In this document: positions 54,102 to 63,364 of the stretch, one piece after another
How the letters are laid out: each line of letters opens with the position of its first letter
Position numbering within the stretch: position 1 is the stretch's first letter
Source of the DNA: Pseudomonas fluorescens
GTDB taxonomy: Bacteria > Pseudomonadota > Gammaproteobacteria > Pseudomonadales > Pseudomonadaceae
DNA: 64,000 nt
Direction: 5' to 3'
NCBI RefSeq assembly: GCF_000968015.1
Contig: NZ_LACH01000016.1
Span: forward strand, 105,814 to 169,813
Notes under the pieces: model-generated
Database searches by the model: none
The model's input: the letters and a program-made list of their open reading frames with translations, nothing else
What the model was told of the DNA's origin: nothing
Position numbers and translations under genes: made by a program

Positions 54102-55094
54102 TTAAAGGGTGCCAACGGTGCCGGGCTCGAACACTGCTTCAACCGGTGCAATCCCGTTGATCAACGGTGCACCGAACTCGGCCTGACTGATCTCGAACAC
54201 ATCACCCGGCTGGGTGCGAATGCCGTCGGCAAAGGACAGGGTCGCGGTGCCGAAGAAGTGAATGTGCACATCGCCCGGACGGAGGAACTGGCTGTACTTG
54301 AAATGGTGGTACTCGAGGTTTTCCAGGCTGTGGCACATGTTGGCCTCGCCACTGAGAAACTCGCTCTGCCACAGCACTTCACCGTTACGCAGGATGCGGC
54401 TGGTGCCTGCCAGATGCTCTGGCAATTCGCCGACTCGAAGTTCTGGGCCATAACTGCAACTGCGCAATTTGGAGTGCGCCAGGTACAGGTAATTCTTGCG
54501 TTCCATCACATGGTCAGAGAACTCGTTGCCCACGGCGAAACCAAGTCGATACGGTTTGCCGTCGTGGCCGATGACGTAGAGACCGCTGAGCTCAGGTTCT
54601 TCACCGGCGTCTTCAGCAAACGGTGGCAGCGGGAACGGTTGGCCCGGACGCACGACGATGCTGCCATCGCCCTTGTAGAACCATTCCGGTTGTACACCGG
54701 CCTGCCCCGCCACCGGTTTACCGCCCTCCACGCCCCATTTGAAAATGCGCATGGTGTCGGTCATCGCGGCTTCGTCGCCGACTTGCTGATGCATCTTGTC
54801 CCGGGCCGACGCACTGCCCAAATGGGTCAGGCCCGTGCCACTGACCAGCATGTGCGCGGGATCCGGGTGATCCAGCGGTGGCAGGATGCGCAGTTTGGCC
54901 AACAGCTCTGCATAGTCATGGCTGATGCCCAGGCCCAGGGTTTTCACCTGCTGCTCAAGATTGACGCCCGCCTCGATCGCGGCCAACGCCAGGTCGCGAA
55001 CCGTGCGCGCGTCTTGTACTTCGCGCACCAGACTGTCTTCGACCACGCCCACCCGGCGCTCGCCGTTACTCAATTCGAACTGAACTAAACGCAT
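54102..55094 (-). CDS. FAH-family AraD1-like protein (2-keto-3-deoxypentonate dehydratase candidate)
   Basis: This 330-residue protein has the fumarylacetoacetase fold in its C-terminal half: GNEFSDHVMERKNYLYLAH, GDVHIHFFGTATLSFADG and QPGDVFEIS, with acidic metal ligands EEPELSGLYVI. In pseudomonad pentonate clusters this family acts on 2-keto-3-deoxypentonate, giving 2-oxoglutarate semialdehyde for the next enzyme; the assignment relies on context. AAAGGAGAAAATC precedes ATG 55094. It is 10 bp before the dehydrogenase. Confidence 0.82.
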   Translation of the reverse strand: MRLVQFELSNGERRVGVVEDSLVREVQDARTVRDLALAAIEAGVNLEQQVKTLGLGISHDYAELLAKLRILPPLDHPDPAHMLVSGTGLTHLGSASARDKMHQQVGDEAAMTDTMRIFKWGVEGGKPVAGQAGVQPEWFYKGDGSIVVRPGQPFPLPPFAEDAGEEPELSGLYVIGHDGKPYRLGFAVGNEFSDHVMERKNYLYLAHSKLRSCSYGPELRVGELPEHLAGTSRILRNGEVLWQSEFLSGEANMCHSLENLEYHHFKYSQFLRPGDVHIHFFGTATLSFADGIRTQPGDVFEISQAEFGAPLINGIAPVEAVFEPGTVGTL

Positions 55095-55128
55095 GATTTT
55101 CTCCTTTGTTATTCAGAACACCGCAGAT

Positions 55129-55224
55129 CCCTGTAGGAGTGAGCCTGCTCGCGATAGCGGTCTAACCTTCAACATCTATGTCGAATGACACTCCGTCATC
55201 GCGAGCAGGCTCACTCCTACAGGG
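55129..55224. repeat. REPIN, family B (inverted twin of 59423-59518)
   Basis: Arms CCCTGTAGGAGTGAGCCTGC.. and complement. This 96-bp element is the reverse complement of the one at 59423-59518 with a single mismatch. It lies in the 145-bp gap between the MFS gene and the AraD1-like gene. Confidence 0.95.
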
Positions 55225-55239
55225 GGCGGTGTCAGTCAT

Positions 55240-56562
55240 TCAGGTGCGGGTTGCGCCACGGGCGCTGGCAGCGAACTGGTCGGCCGGCAGTACGTGCTTG
55301 CGTTCCAGCAGGCGATAGACCACACCGGTCAACACCAGCCCGAACACCATCACGCCGGACAAGAAGTACAGACCCGAAGCCAGGTTGCCGGTGTATTCCT
55401 TGAGCGCGCCGATCACGAACGGACCGATGTAGCCGCCGAGGTTGCCTACCGAATTGATCAAGGCGATTCCGGCCGCGGCACTGGCGCCGGCAAAGAAGCG
55501 GCCCGGCAAGGTCCAGAACACCGCGGTGCAGGAAAACAGCGCGAAGGCCACCAGGCACAACGCCGCCAGTTGCAGCACCGGCACGGTCAGCCAGGCGCTG
55601 AGGAACAGGCCGATGGCACCCAACACGTAAAGCACCGCCAAGTGGCCGTAGCGATCATTCAAACGGTCGGAACTGCGCGGAATGATCAGCAACCCGATGA
55701 TCCCGAAGATGTACGGCACCGACGACACGAAACCGGTCACCAGATCCGTGCCACCGAACTGTTTGATCAGGGTCGGCAACCACAAGCCCAGGCCGTAGAT
55801 GCTCAGGGTCACCGGCAGATAGAACAGCGCCAGCAGCAACACACGTTTGTCCTTGAGGGCGTGCAACGGATTGCCGTGGCGGGTCTGGCCGTATTCCTCA
55901 AGATCCTTTTTCAGTTCGCCGGTCAGCCAGTCCTTTTCGGCCTGGTCCATCCACTTCACCTGTTTCGGACCGTCCGGCAGCCAGCGCAGCACTGGCCAGG
56001 TCAACAGGATCGCCGGGGTGCCGATGACGATGAACAGCCACTGCCAGCCATGCAGGCCAAGAATGCCGTCCATGCCGAGCAGACCGCCGGACACCGGGCC
56101 GGTGATCAACATGGCGATGGGTTGGGAAAGGATGAACAACCCGAGGATCTTGCCGCGATGGCGCACCGGAAACCACTGGGTGATGTAGTAGAGAACGCCC
56201 GGAAAGAAACCGGCTTCCGCCGCGCCGAGCAGAAAGCGCATCACATAGAAACTGTGCGGCCCCTGAACGAAGGCCATGCCGATGGTGATGGCGCCCCAGG
56301 TGACCATGATCCGCGCGAACCAGCGCCGTGCGCCAAAGCGTTCGAGCATCAGGTTGCTGGGGATTTCCAGCAGGAAATAGCCAATGAAAAACAGCCCGGC
56401 ACCCAGCCCGTAAGCCGCATCACCGATGCCAAGGTCGGCGCCCATGTGCAATTTGGCGAAGCCTACGGCGGAGCGATCCACATAGGCGATCAGGTACAGC
56501 AGGATCAGGAAGGGAATCAGTTTCAGCGTGATGCGACGAATAAGCCGCAGTTCCTGGCTCAT
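55240..56562 (-). CDS. MFS transporter, anion:cation symporter family (sugar-acid uptake)
   Basis: This 440-residue protein has 12 helices and the ACS signatures LLYLIAYVDRSAVGFAK, IPSNLMLERFGARRW, FLLGAAEAGFFPGVLYYITQW and SWL-type loops. It resembles the galactonate/glucarate/tartrate transporter group; with pentonate enzymes around, it probably takes up L-arabonate or D-xylonate. It is divergent from the dehydratase, and the gap contains two FadR-type operators. Confidence 0.85.
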   Translation of the reverse strand: MSQELRLIRRITLKLIPFLILLYLIAYVDRSAVGFAKLHMGADLGIGDAAYGLGAGLFFIGYFLLEIPSNLMLERFGARRWFARIMVTWGAITIGMAFVQGPHSFYVMRFLLGAAEAGFFPGVLYYITQWFPVRHRGKILGLFILSQPIAMLITGPVSGGLLGMDGILGLHGWQWLFIVIGTPAILLTWPVLRWLPDGPKQVKWMDQAEKDWLTGELKKDLEEYGQTRHGNPLHALKDKRVLLLALFYLPVTLSIYGLGLWLPTLIKQFGGTDLVTGFVSSVPYIFGIIGLLIIPRSSDRLNDRYGHLAVLYVLGAIGLFLSAWLTVPVLQLAALCLVAFALFSCTAVFWTLPGRFFAGASAAAGIALINSVGNLGGYIGPFVIGALKEYTGNLASGLYFLSGVMVFGLVLTGVVYRLLERKHVLPADQFAASARGATRT

Positions 56563-56655
56563 GAGATAGGTCTCCGATTGTTGTTTTTATAGAACCTCGG
56601 GGGACGCCTCTCGCGGAAAACCGCCAGGGCCATCCCTCCGTTGAAACGGACTATA

Positions 56656-56666
56656 TAGTAATACTA
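56656..56666. promoter_or_regulatory. FadR-type operator match 1
   Basis: TAGTAATACTA fits the FadR-subfamily consensus TNGTNNNACNA with a perfect palindrome. It lies 94 bp upstream of the MFS gene and 90 bp upstream of the dehydratase, near the predicted MFS promoter (TTGGAA, 18 bp, TATTAC on the minus strand). Confidence 0.65.
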
Positions 56667-56730
56667 TTTAAGCAACAACACTTCCAAACCGCCGAATTTG
56701 CGCTTATGTTACGCCTCAACTCGAACAATA

Positions 56731-56741
56731 TAGTCATACAA
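56731..56741. promoter_or_regulatory. FadR-type operator match 2
   Basis: TAGTCATACAA also fits TNGTNNNACNA. It overlaps a TATAGT -10 candidate (56729-56734) 15-27 bp before the dehydratase start, where a repressor would block RNA polymerase. Confidence 0.6.
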
Positions 56742-56755
56742 TAAGAGAACCGATC

Positions 56756-58492
56756 ATGTCTGATAAGAAACCCACCCTGCGCTCCGCCCAATGGTTTGGC
56801 ACTGCCGACAAGAACGGCTTCATGTACCGCAGCTGGATGAAGAATCAGGGCATCGCCGACCACCAGTTCCACGGCAAGCCGATCATCGGCATCTGCAACA
56901 CCTGGTCGGAACTGACCCCGTGCAACGCGCATTTCCGCCAGATCGCGGAGCACGTCAAACGTGGGGTGATCGAGGCTGGGGGCTTTCCCGTGGAATTCCC
57001 GGTGTTCTCCAACGGCGAGTCGAACCTGCGCCCGACTGCCATGCTCACCCGCAACCTGGCGAGCATGGACGTCGAAGAAGCGATTCGTGGCAACCCGATT
57101 GACGGTGTCGTGCTGCTGACCGGCTGCGACAAAACCACCCCGGCGTTGTTGATGGGCGCGGCCAGTTGCGACGTGCCGGCGATCGTCGTCACCGGTGGGC
57201 CGATGCTCAACGGCAAGCACAAAGGTCAGGACATTGGTTCGGGCACCGTGGTCTGGCAGCTCAGTGAACAAGTGAAAGCCGGCACCATCACCATCGACGA
57301 TTTCCTTGCGGCCGAAGGTGGCATGTCCCGCTCGGCCGGTACGTGCAACACCATGGGCACCGCCTCGACCATGGCCTGCATGGCTGAAGCACTGGGCACT
57401 TCCCTGCCCCACAACGCGGCGATTCCAGCGGTCGATGCGCGTCGTTATGTGCTGGCGCACATGTCCGGCATGCGCGCGGTGGAGATGGTTCGCGAAGATT
57501 TGAAACTGTCGAAAATCCTCACCAAAGAAGCCTTCGAAAACGCCATTCGGGTCAACGCTGCGATCGGTGGTTCGACCAACGCCGTGATCCATTTGAAAGC
57601 CATCGCCGGGCGCATCGGCGTGGAACTGGACCTCGACGACTGGACCCGCATAGGTCGCGGCATGCCGACCATCGTCGACCTGCAACCGTCCGGGCGTTTC
57701 CTGATGGAAGAGTTCTACTACGCCGGTGGCCTGCCAGCGGTGCTGCGTCGTCTGGGTGAAGCCAACCTGATTCCGCATCCGAATGCCCTGACCGTCAACG
57801 GCAAAACCCTCGGCGAGAACACCAAGGACGCGCCGATCTATGGCCAGGACGAAGTGATCCGCACACTCGACAACCCGATCCGCGCCGACGGCGGCATCTG
57901 TGTGTTGCGCGGCAACCTCGCACCACTGGGTGCGGTGCTCAAGCCTTCAGCCGCCAGCGCCGAACTGATGCAACACCGCGGGCGTGCGGTGGTGTTCGAG
58001 AACTTCGACATGTACAAGGCGCGGATCAACGACCCGGAACTGGACGTGGATGCCAACTCGATTCTGGTGATGAAGAACTGCGGTCCGAAGGGTTACCCGG
58101 GCATGGCCGAAGTCGGCAACATGGGCTTGCCGGCCAAGTTGCTGGCTCAGGGTGTGACGGACATGGTGCGCATTTCCGATGCGCGCATGAGCGGCACGGC
58201 GTACGGCACTGTCGTTCTGCACGTGGCCCCGGAAGCAGCCGCTGGCGGACCTTTGGCGACCGTGAAGGAAGGTGACTGGATCGAACTCGACTGCGCCAAC
58301 GGCCGTCTGCACCTGGACATTCCCGACGCCGAACTGGCGGCGCGCATGGCCGATCTGCAGCCACCGCAGCAACTGATCGTGGGTGGCTATCGCCAGCTGT
58401 ACATCGACCATGTGCTGCAGGCGGATCAGGGTTGCGATTTCGACTTCCTGGTTGGTTGCCGTGGCTCTGAAGTACCGCGCCACTCTCACTGA
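56756..58492 (+). CDS. araC: IlvD/Edd family sugar-acid dehydratase (L-arabonate/D-xylonate dehydratase)
   Basis: This 578-residue protein has the three cysteine cluster ligands expected in this family at residues 56 (ELTPCNAHF), 124 (TGCDKTTPA) and 197 (SAGTCNTMGTAST). It also has DNPIRADGGI, MKNCGPKGYPGMAEVGNM and DARMSGTAYGTVVLHVAPE. Such enzymes convert pentonates to 2-keto-3-deoxypentonates with a [2Fe-2S] cluster and Mg. Together with the AraD1-like enzyme and the semialdehyde dehydrogenase this makes the oxidative pentose route. Length (about 580) points to pentonate rather than IlvD (about 610) substrates. The symbol follows the Azospirillum arabonate-dehydratase name, not the E. coli regulator. 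Confidence 0.85.
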   Translation: MSDKKPTLRSAQWFGTADKNGFMYRSWMKNQGIADHQFHGKPIIGICNTWSELTPCNAHFRQIAEHVKRGVIEAGGFPVEFPVFSNGESNLRPTAMLTRNLASMDVEEAIRGNPIDGVVLLTGCDKTTPALLMGAASCDVPAIVVTGGPMLNGKHKGQDIGSGTVVWQLSEQVKAGTITIDDFLAAEGGMSRSAGTCNTMGTASTMACMAEALGTSLPHNAAIPAVDARRYVLAHMSGMRAVEMVREDLKLSKILTKEAFENAIRVNAAIGGSTNAVIHLKAIAGRIGVELDLDDWTRIGRGMPTIVDLQPSGRFLMEEFYYAGGLPAVLRRLGEANLIPHPNALTVNGKTLGENTKDAPIYGQDEVIRTLDNPIRADGGICVLRGNLAPLGAVLKPSAASAELMQHRGRAVVFENFDMYKARINDPELDVDANSILVMKNCGPKGYPGMAEVGNMGLPAKLLAQGVTDMVRISDARMSGTAYGTVVLHVAPEAAAGGPLATVKEGDWIELDCANGRLHLDIPDAELAARMADLQPPQQLIVGGYRQLYIDHVLQADQGCDFDFLVGCRGSEVPRHSH

Positions 58493-58500
58493 TCACCCCC

Positions 58501-58590
58501 TGTAGGAGTGAGCCTGCTCGCGATAGCGGTCGAACATTCAACACTGATGTTGATTTAACTACCGCTATCGCGAGCAGGCTCACTCCCACA
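58501..58590. repeat. REPIN, family B
   Basis: Arms TGTAGGAGTGAGCCTGCTCG and complement, starting 8 bp after the dehydratase stop, between it and the FadR-type gene. Confidence 0.95.
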
Positions 58591-58673
58591 TTGGTTCTTC
58601 ATCTGATTCAGGACCGGGTCCGCGCCTGCTATCATGCGCGGCATCTCCATCGCCCAGGATCGCGCCGTTCCCC

Positions 58674-59393
58674 ATGGATTACCGCAAACCCTCCGACCGC
58701 AAAAGCATGCACTCGCGCATCGTCCAGGAACTGGGCATGCAGATCGTTTCAGGACGCTTCAAGCCGTGTGACAAACTGCCTGCCGAAGCCCTGTTGTGCG
58801 AGGAGTACGCGGTCAGCCGTCCAGTCCTGCGCGAAGCCACCCGCGTGTTGGTCGCCAAGGGTCTGGTGTATTCCCGTCCGCGAGTGGGCACGGTGGTCAA
58901 GCAGCGCAAGGAATGGCACATGCTCGATCCGGATGTGCTGCACTGGCTGATGCAAAGCAGCCCGCAAAATGAATTCTTCGACCTGCTGACCAGCGTGCGC
59001 AGCATCATCGAACCGGCAGCGGCCGCCCTCGCCGCGCAGTTCGCCACGGACGATGACATCGCCTCCATCGGTGAAGCCTACCAACGTATGGAAGCGGCGC
59101 CGACGCCGGAAGCACTGCTGCAACCGGACCTGGATTTCCATAGCCGGATCGCCGATGCGACCCATAACGACTTGCTGGCCAACCTGTGCAACATGCTGTC
59201 GGTGGCGATTGCCGAAGCCTTGAAGCATTCCAACCAGCGGCCGAATCTGCATGAACTGGCATTGCCCCGGCACAAGGCGATTCTGACGGCGATCGAGAAC
59301 CGGGATGCGCTGGGTGCGCGGCATGCGACGTTGGTGCAGCTGGATGATGCGCGTAGTGCGTTGAATGCGGTGCTGGGTACCGATCCTTCCTGA
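58674..59393 (+). CDS. FadR-subfamily GntR transcriptional regulator
   Basis: This 239-residue protein has an N-terminal winged helix (about 10-75: RIVQELGMQIVSGRFKPCDKLPAE, SRPVLREATRVLVAKGLV) and a C-terminal all-helical FCD domain with the metal-binding Asp/His pattern (DLDFHSRIADATHN, LPRHKAILTAI). In pentonate clusters this type represses the pathway and is released by the substrate or an intermediate. The two TNGTNNNACNA sites upstream of araC are its likely targets. Confidence 0.88.
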   Translation: MDYRKPSDRKSMHSRIVQELGMQIVSGRFKPCDKLPAEALLCEEYAVSRPVLREATRVLVAKGLVYSRPRVGTVVKQRKEWHMLDPDVLHWLMQSSPQNEFFDLLTSVRSIIEPAAAALAAQFATDDDIASIGEAYQRMEAAPTPEALLQPDLDFHSRIADATHNDLLANLCNMLSVAIAEALKHSNQRPNLHELALPRHKAILTAIENRDALGARHATLVQLDDARSALNAVLGTDPS

Positions 59394-59422
59394 CACAACA
59401 CAATCCCATAGCTACAAAAATC

Positions 59423-59518
59423 CCCTGTAGGAGTGAGCCTGCTCGCGATGACGGAGTGTCATTCGACATAGATGTTGAATGTTAGACCGCTATCGCGAGC
59501 AGGCTCACTCCTACAGGG
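59423..59518. repeat. REPIN, family B (inverted twin of 55129-55224)
   Basis: This 96-bp element, including its centre, is the reverse complement of 55129-55224 with one mismatch. The pair flanks MFS, dehydratase and regulator genes. Confidence 0.95.
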
Positions 59519-59541
59519 GGGTAGTGTTGAATTCGGGATGT

Positions 59542-59572
59542 AAAAAAGCCGCAACCATGGTTGCGGCTTTTC
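59542..59572. terminator. Bidirectional terminator
   Basis: AAAAAAGCCGCAACC / GGTTGCGGCTTTT, a perfect stem with A and T tracts, between the convergent regulator gene (+) and the RND exporter gene (-). Confidence 0.92.
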
Positions 59573-59587
59573 TATTTCAGTCTGGGA

Positions 59588-61972
59588 TCAGTGAGCAAAC
59601 AACGAATTGCCCTTCTGCCCCGCCAATTTCTCCGGCTTGATCAGGAACCGTGCCAGCGCTGGCAGCAGCCACAGTGCGCCGAACATGTTCCAGAGCAGCA
59701 TGAAGGTCAGCATCAGGCCCATGTCGGCCTGGAACTTGATGGCCGAGAAGATCCAGGTGCACACGCCGATCGCCAGGCACAAACCGGTGAACAGCACGGC
59801 TTTACCGGTGGACTTCAGCGTCTGGTAGTACGCCTCTTGCAATGGAAGACCGGCACGCAGGAAGCTTTCCAGACGGCTGTAGATGTAGATGCCGTAATCC
59901 ACGCCAATCCCCACCCCGAGTGCCACAACCGGCAGGGTTGCGACTTTCACGCCAATGCCCATGAAGGCCATCAGGGCGTTCCCGAGTACCGAAGTCAGTA
60001 CCAGCGGCAGCACGATGCACAACGTCGCTGCCCAGGAGCGGAAGGTGATCATGCACATGGTCGCCACGCAGATGTACACCAGGACCAGGATGGTCAGCTC
60101 GGATTCCTTGATCACCTCGTTGGTGGCGGCCTCGATCCCGGCATTACCGGCGGCGAGGATGAATTCCAGGCCTTCCTTGTTGTTCTCCTTGGCGAAGTCT
60201 TGCACCGCATGCACGGCGCGATCCAGCGTGGCGGCCTTGTGATCGTTGAGGAACACCAGCACCGGCGCCAGGGAGCAACTGTTGTTGTACAGACCATCAG
60301 CCCGAGCGATCGAGTTGTTCAGCACGTCCGGGTTACGTGAAAGGGTTTCCCATTTCAGGTTGCCCTCGTTCATGCCCTTGATCATCTGCTTGGACACGGT
60401 CACCAGCGAGATCGCCGACTGCACGCCCTCGGTGTTCTGCATCTTCCACATCAGCTCGTCGATCGGCGCCATGGCTTCGTAACGCGAGCAGCCTTCGGAC
60501 TTGGTCTTGACCATCACCACCAACACGTCGGAACTGGTGGAGTAATTGCTGATGATGAAGTTGTTGTCCTTGTTGTAGCGCGAGTCCGGGCGCAGTTCCG
60601 GAGCGCCCTGATCGAGGTCACCGATTTTCAGGTTCTGGCTGTACCAGAGGCCGCCGCTGAAGGCCAACAGGGCCAAAACAATCGACACCGGCGCCACTTT
60701 CGGGCTGGCAAAGTTCGACAGCAAGCGCCAGAACGGGTGTTCGCGGTGCGCGTCTTTCTTGCTGCGTTCGACGGCACGTTTGCTGATACCGACGTAGGAA
60801 ATCGCCACTGGCAGCAGGATCAGGTTGGTGAACACGATCACCGCCACGCCGATGGACGCGCCGATGGCCAGTTCACGAATCACGCCGATGTCGATGATCA
60901 GCAGCGTGATGAAACCCACCGCATCCGCGAGGATCGCAATCATCCCCGGCAGGAACAGCTGACGGAACGTGCGCCGTGCCGCAGTCAGTGCGTTGTCTGC
61001 CTCGCTGGACTGCAAGGCAATCCCGTTGATCTTCTGCACACCGTGGGAAATACCAATGGCGAAGATCAGGAACGGCACCAGCATCGAATACGGATCGAGC
61101 CCGAAGCCGAAGAAGTGCATCAAGCCCAACTGCCAGACCACCGCCACCAGCGTCGTACTCAACACCGCCACGGTGCTGCGCATGCAGTTGGTGAACCAGT
61201 AGAGCAGGATCAACGTGATGACGAAGGCGACGCCGAAGAACATCACCACCATGACCAGCCCATCGATCAGGTCGCCGACTTTCTTGGCGAAACCGACGAT
61301 GTGGATCTGCACGTTAGGGTTCTGGGCTTCGAATTTGTTGCGGATCTTGTCTTCGAGTTCGTGAGAGAACTTGCGATAGTCCAGCGCCAGCAACTTGCCC
61401 TGGTCCTGCGGGTCCGGGTAGGACTCCAGCAGCGGGATATCGACAATGCTCGACTTGAAGTCGTTGGCCACCAGACGCCCGACCTGACCGGACTTGAGCA
61501 CGTTGTTGCGCAACAGGTCGAGGCTTTGCTGGGAACCGTTGTAGCTCTGCGGAATCACTTCACCACCGGCGAAGCCCTCCTCCGTCACTTCGGTCCAGCG
61601 TACGCTCGGGCTCCACAGCGACTTGAGGCCGGAACGATCAACACCGGAGATGTAGAACACCTCGTCGTTGATCTGACGCAGGGTCTCCATGTACTCCTTG
61701 GAGAAGATGTCGCCATCAGTGGCTTCCACCGAGATGCGCACCGTGTTGCCCAGGTTCGCCAGATCGTTGCGATGCTCCATCATCTTTTGAATGAACGGAT
61801 GCTCGAGCGGGATCATTTTTTCGAAACTGGTGGACGGCCGGATCAGCGTCGCCTGCCAGAACAGGAAAATACTGACCAGCAGGCAGATGACGATCACTGC
61901 CGGGCGGTTGTTGAAAATCAGGCGTTCGAGAAACGTCGCCTTGTCATGATGATGAGTGCTCAAGGATGTCAT
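59588..61972 (-). CDS. RND superfamily (MMPL-type) exporter
   Basis: This 794-residue protein has the duplicated RND layout: one helix, a large periplasmic loop, five or six helices, then a second half of the same kind. Hydrophobic helices include GVAFVITLILLYWF, LVPFLIFAIGISHGVQKING, LVYICVATMCMITFRSW and VALGVGIGVDYGIYIYSRLE. It is of the hydrophobe/amphiphile exporter type that moves lipids or similar molecules, not the tripartite drug pump type. It follows the YCF48-type gene by 28 bp; in pseudomonads this pair usually travels with DUF1302 and DUF1329 genes, not seen here. Confidence 0.88.
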   Translation of the reverse strand: MTSLSTHHHDKATFLERLIFNNRPAVIVICLLVSIFLFWQATLIRPSTSFEKMIPLEHPFIQKMMEHRNDLANLGNTVRISVEATDGDIFSKEYMETLRQINDEVFYISGVDRSGLKSLWSPSVRWTEVTEEGFAGGEVIPQSYNGSQQSLDLLRNNVLKSGQVGRLVANDFKSSIVDIPLLESYPDPQDQGKLLALDYRKFSHELEDKIRNKFEAQNPNVQIHIVGFAKKVGDLIDGLVMVVMFFGVAFVITLILLYWFTNCMRSTVAVLSTTLVAVVWQLGLMHFFGFGLDPYSMLVPFLIFAIGISHGVQKINGIALQSSEADNALTAARRTFRQLFLPGMIAILADAVGFITLLIIDIGVIRELAIGASIGVAVIVFTNLILLPVAISYVGISKRAVERSKKDAHREHPFWRLLSNFASPKVAPVSIVLALLAFSGGLWYSQNLKIGDLDQGAPELRPDSRYNKDNNFIISNYSTSSDVLVVMVKTKSEGCSRYEAMAPIDELMWKMQNTEGVQSAISLVTVSKQMIKGMNEGNLKWETLSRNPDVLNNSIARADGLYNNSCSLAPVLVFLNDHKAATLDRAVHAVQDFAKENNKEGLEFILAAGNAGIEAATNEVIKESELTILVLVYICVATMCMITFRSWAATLCIVLPLVLTSVLGNALMAFMGIGVKVATLPVVALGVGIGVDYGIYIYSRLESFLRAGLPLQEAYYQTLKSTGKAVLFTGLCLAIGVCTWIFSAIKFQADMGLMLTFMLLWNMFGALWLLPALARFLIKPEKLAGQKGNSLFAH

Positions 61973-62000
61973 AGACCCGCCTTCTTATTATTTGCCCGGC

Positions 62001-63068
62001 TCATTTGGACGACCCATTTTTTCCATTTTCTGCGCCGGTTGGCGAAGTGAGGCGAACGCCACCCTGTCCTGCCAGAATCAGATTGCCGTTGCCCGCCGCG
62101 GTGACTGCCGAAACGGAAATGCGATCCGGACGGTTGAACACGCTGAAGGTTTCGCCGTTGTCGTTGCTGCGGATCACCGAGCCACCGTTACCGACGATCA
62201 CGATGGAACCGTCGTCGAGCAGCGTCGCGCCGGACAGACCGAACTCCAGCGCACCGCGAGCGGCCTTGAGCTCAACCGGCTCCCAGGTCGTACCAAAATC
62301 GGTGGAGCGAAACAGATTGCCCCGCAGCCCGTAGGCCAGCAGTGTGTTGGCTTGAGCGGTGCCGATCACGCCGAACAGCGAACCTTGGTAGGGACCTTCA
62401 AGCTTTTCCCAGGTCTGGCCCCCGTCGGCAGAGCGGAACATGCTGCCCTGCTCGCCGACGATGAACAGCCCGGCATCCTTGACCGCGGCAATGCCGTTGA
62501 GGTGGTACTGGTCTTCGTTGTCGAGGCGATCGCTGACGTCATCCCAGGTTTTGCCGCCGTCGGTGGTGGCAATCAACGCACCGTAGGCGCCCACGGCAAA
62601 GCCGCTGTTGACGTCCTGGAACCAGACGTCGAGCAGCGGCGATTCGCGTTTCAGATCTTCGAATTGCTTGGTCCAGGTGACGCCGCCGTCCTCGCTCGCG
62701 AGGATCTGCGCATCATGGCCAACGGCCCAACCGTGTTTGTCGTCGACGAAATACACCGACGTCAGCAGTTGCCGCGTCGGCACCTTGGCTTGGGTCCAGG
62801 TCGCGCCCTGGTCATCGGAATACAAAATGTGCCCGCGATCCCCGACCGCCACCAGGCGTTTGCCGGCGTGCACGACGTCGAGCATCAGGCTCTTGCTGGC
62901 TTTGGCAGATTCAACGGAATAAACAATGTCGGATGCCGGCGCCGCAGCGGCCAGCGCAGGTGCCGACAGCACGGCACAGCCCAACAGCGAGAGCGCTGTA
63001 GCCAGCAACGCGAATTTGCGTAATGCCGGCGGGCGGCAGATACCCACACCCATGACAGGCTCACTCAT
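62001..63068 (-). CDS. Secreted YCF48/BNR-type beta-propeller protein
   Basis: This 355-residue protein has a signal peptide (ALLATALSLLGCAVLSAPALAA; a lipobox-like LLGC is present). It has repeated BNR/YCF48 blades with the S/A-x-D-x-G-x-T-W pattern: SDDQGATWTQAK, SEDGGVTWTKQF, TTDGGKTWDDVS, SADGGQTWEKLE, STDFGTTWEPVE, SNDNGETFSVF. It is probably a periplasmic partner or assembly factor of the RND exporter directly downstream. GGGGGAAGGTCT precedes ATG 63068; an in-frame ATG at 63119 has no such site. Confidence 0.86.
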   Translation of the reverse strand: MSEPVMGVGICRPPALRKFALLATALSLLGCAVLSAPALAAAAPASDIVYSVESAKASKSLMLDVVHAGKRLVAVGDRGHILYSDDQGATWTQAKVPTRQLLTSVYFVDDKHGWAVGHDAQILASEDGGVTWTKQFEDLKRESPLLDVWFQDVNSGFAVGAYGALIATTDGGKTWDDVSDRLDNEDQYHLNGIAAVKDAGLFIVGEQGSMFRSADGGQTWEKLEGPYQGSLFGVIGTAQANTLLAYGLRGNLFRSTDFGTTWEPVELKAARGALEFGLSGATLLDDGSIVIVGNGGSVIRSNDNGETFSVFNRPDRISVSAVTAAGNGNLILAGQGGVRLTSPTGAENGKNGSSK

Positions 63069-63295
63069 AGACCTTCCCCCATTATTATTGTTAGGTCGTT
63101 CAACCTTTCTGGGCGCCATAAGGGTGCTCTTTGCGAATGCCTTTTCTGAAGCATACTCCTGAAATATGCAATCTAGAGCCCCTTCGGAAGCTGGCTTATC
63201 CTATCGGGGTTTGGAAAGGTCTGACAATCGACGCCACGTTATGTTTTGTTAACCTGGAGGGGTATGGGGGTTGGGTGAATGTTTGGGTATCAGGT

Positions 63296-63323
63296 GGGGT
63301 GATTGGGTTTCGGGGTTTCGGGG
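63296..63323 (+). other. Potential G-quadruplex
   Basis: GGGG-TGATT-GGG-TTTC-GGGG-TTTC-GGGG fits G3+N1-7 four times on the plus strand, within a C-poor G-rich stretch (63255-63335), 228 bp upstream of the YCF48 gene. Confidence 0.6.
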
Positions 63324-63364
63324 TTTGGTGTACATATCCATTTTTGCGGTAACGGCTACTTATG

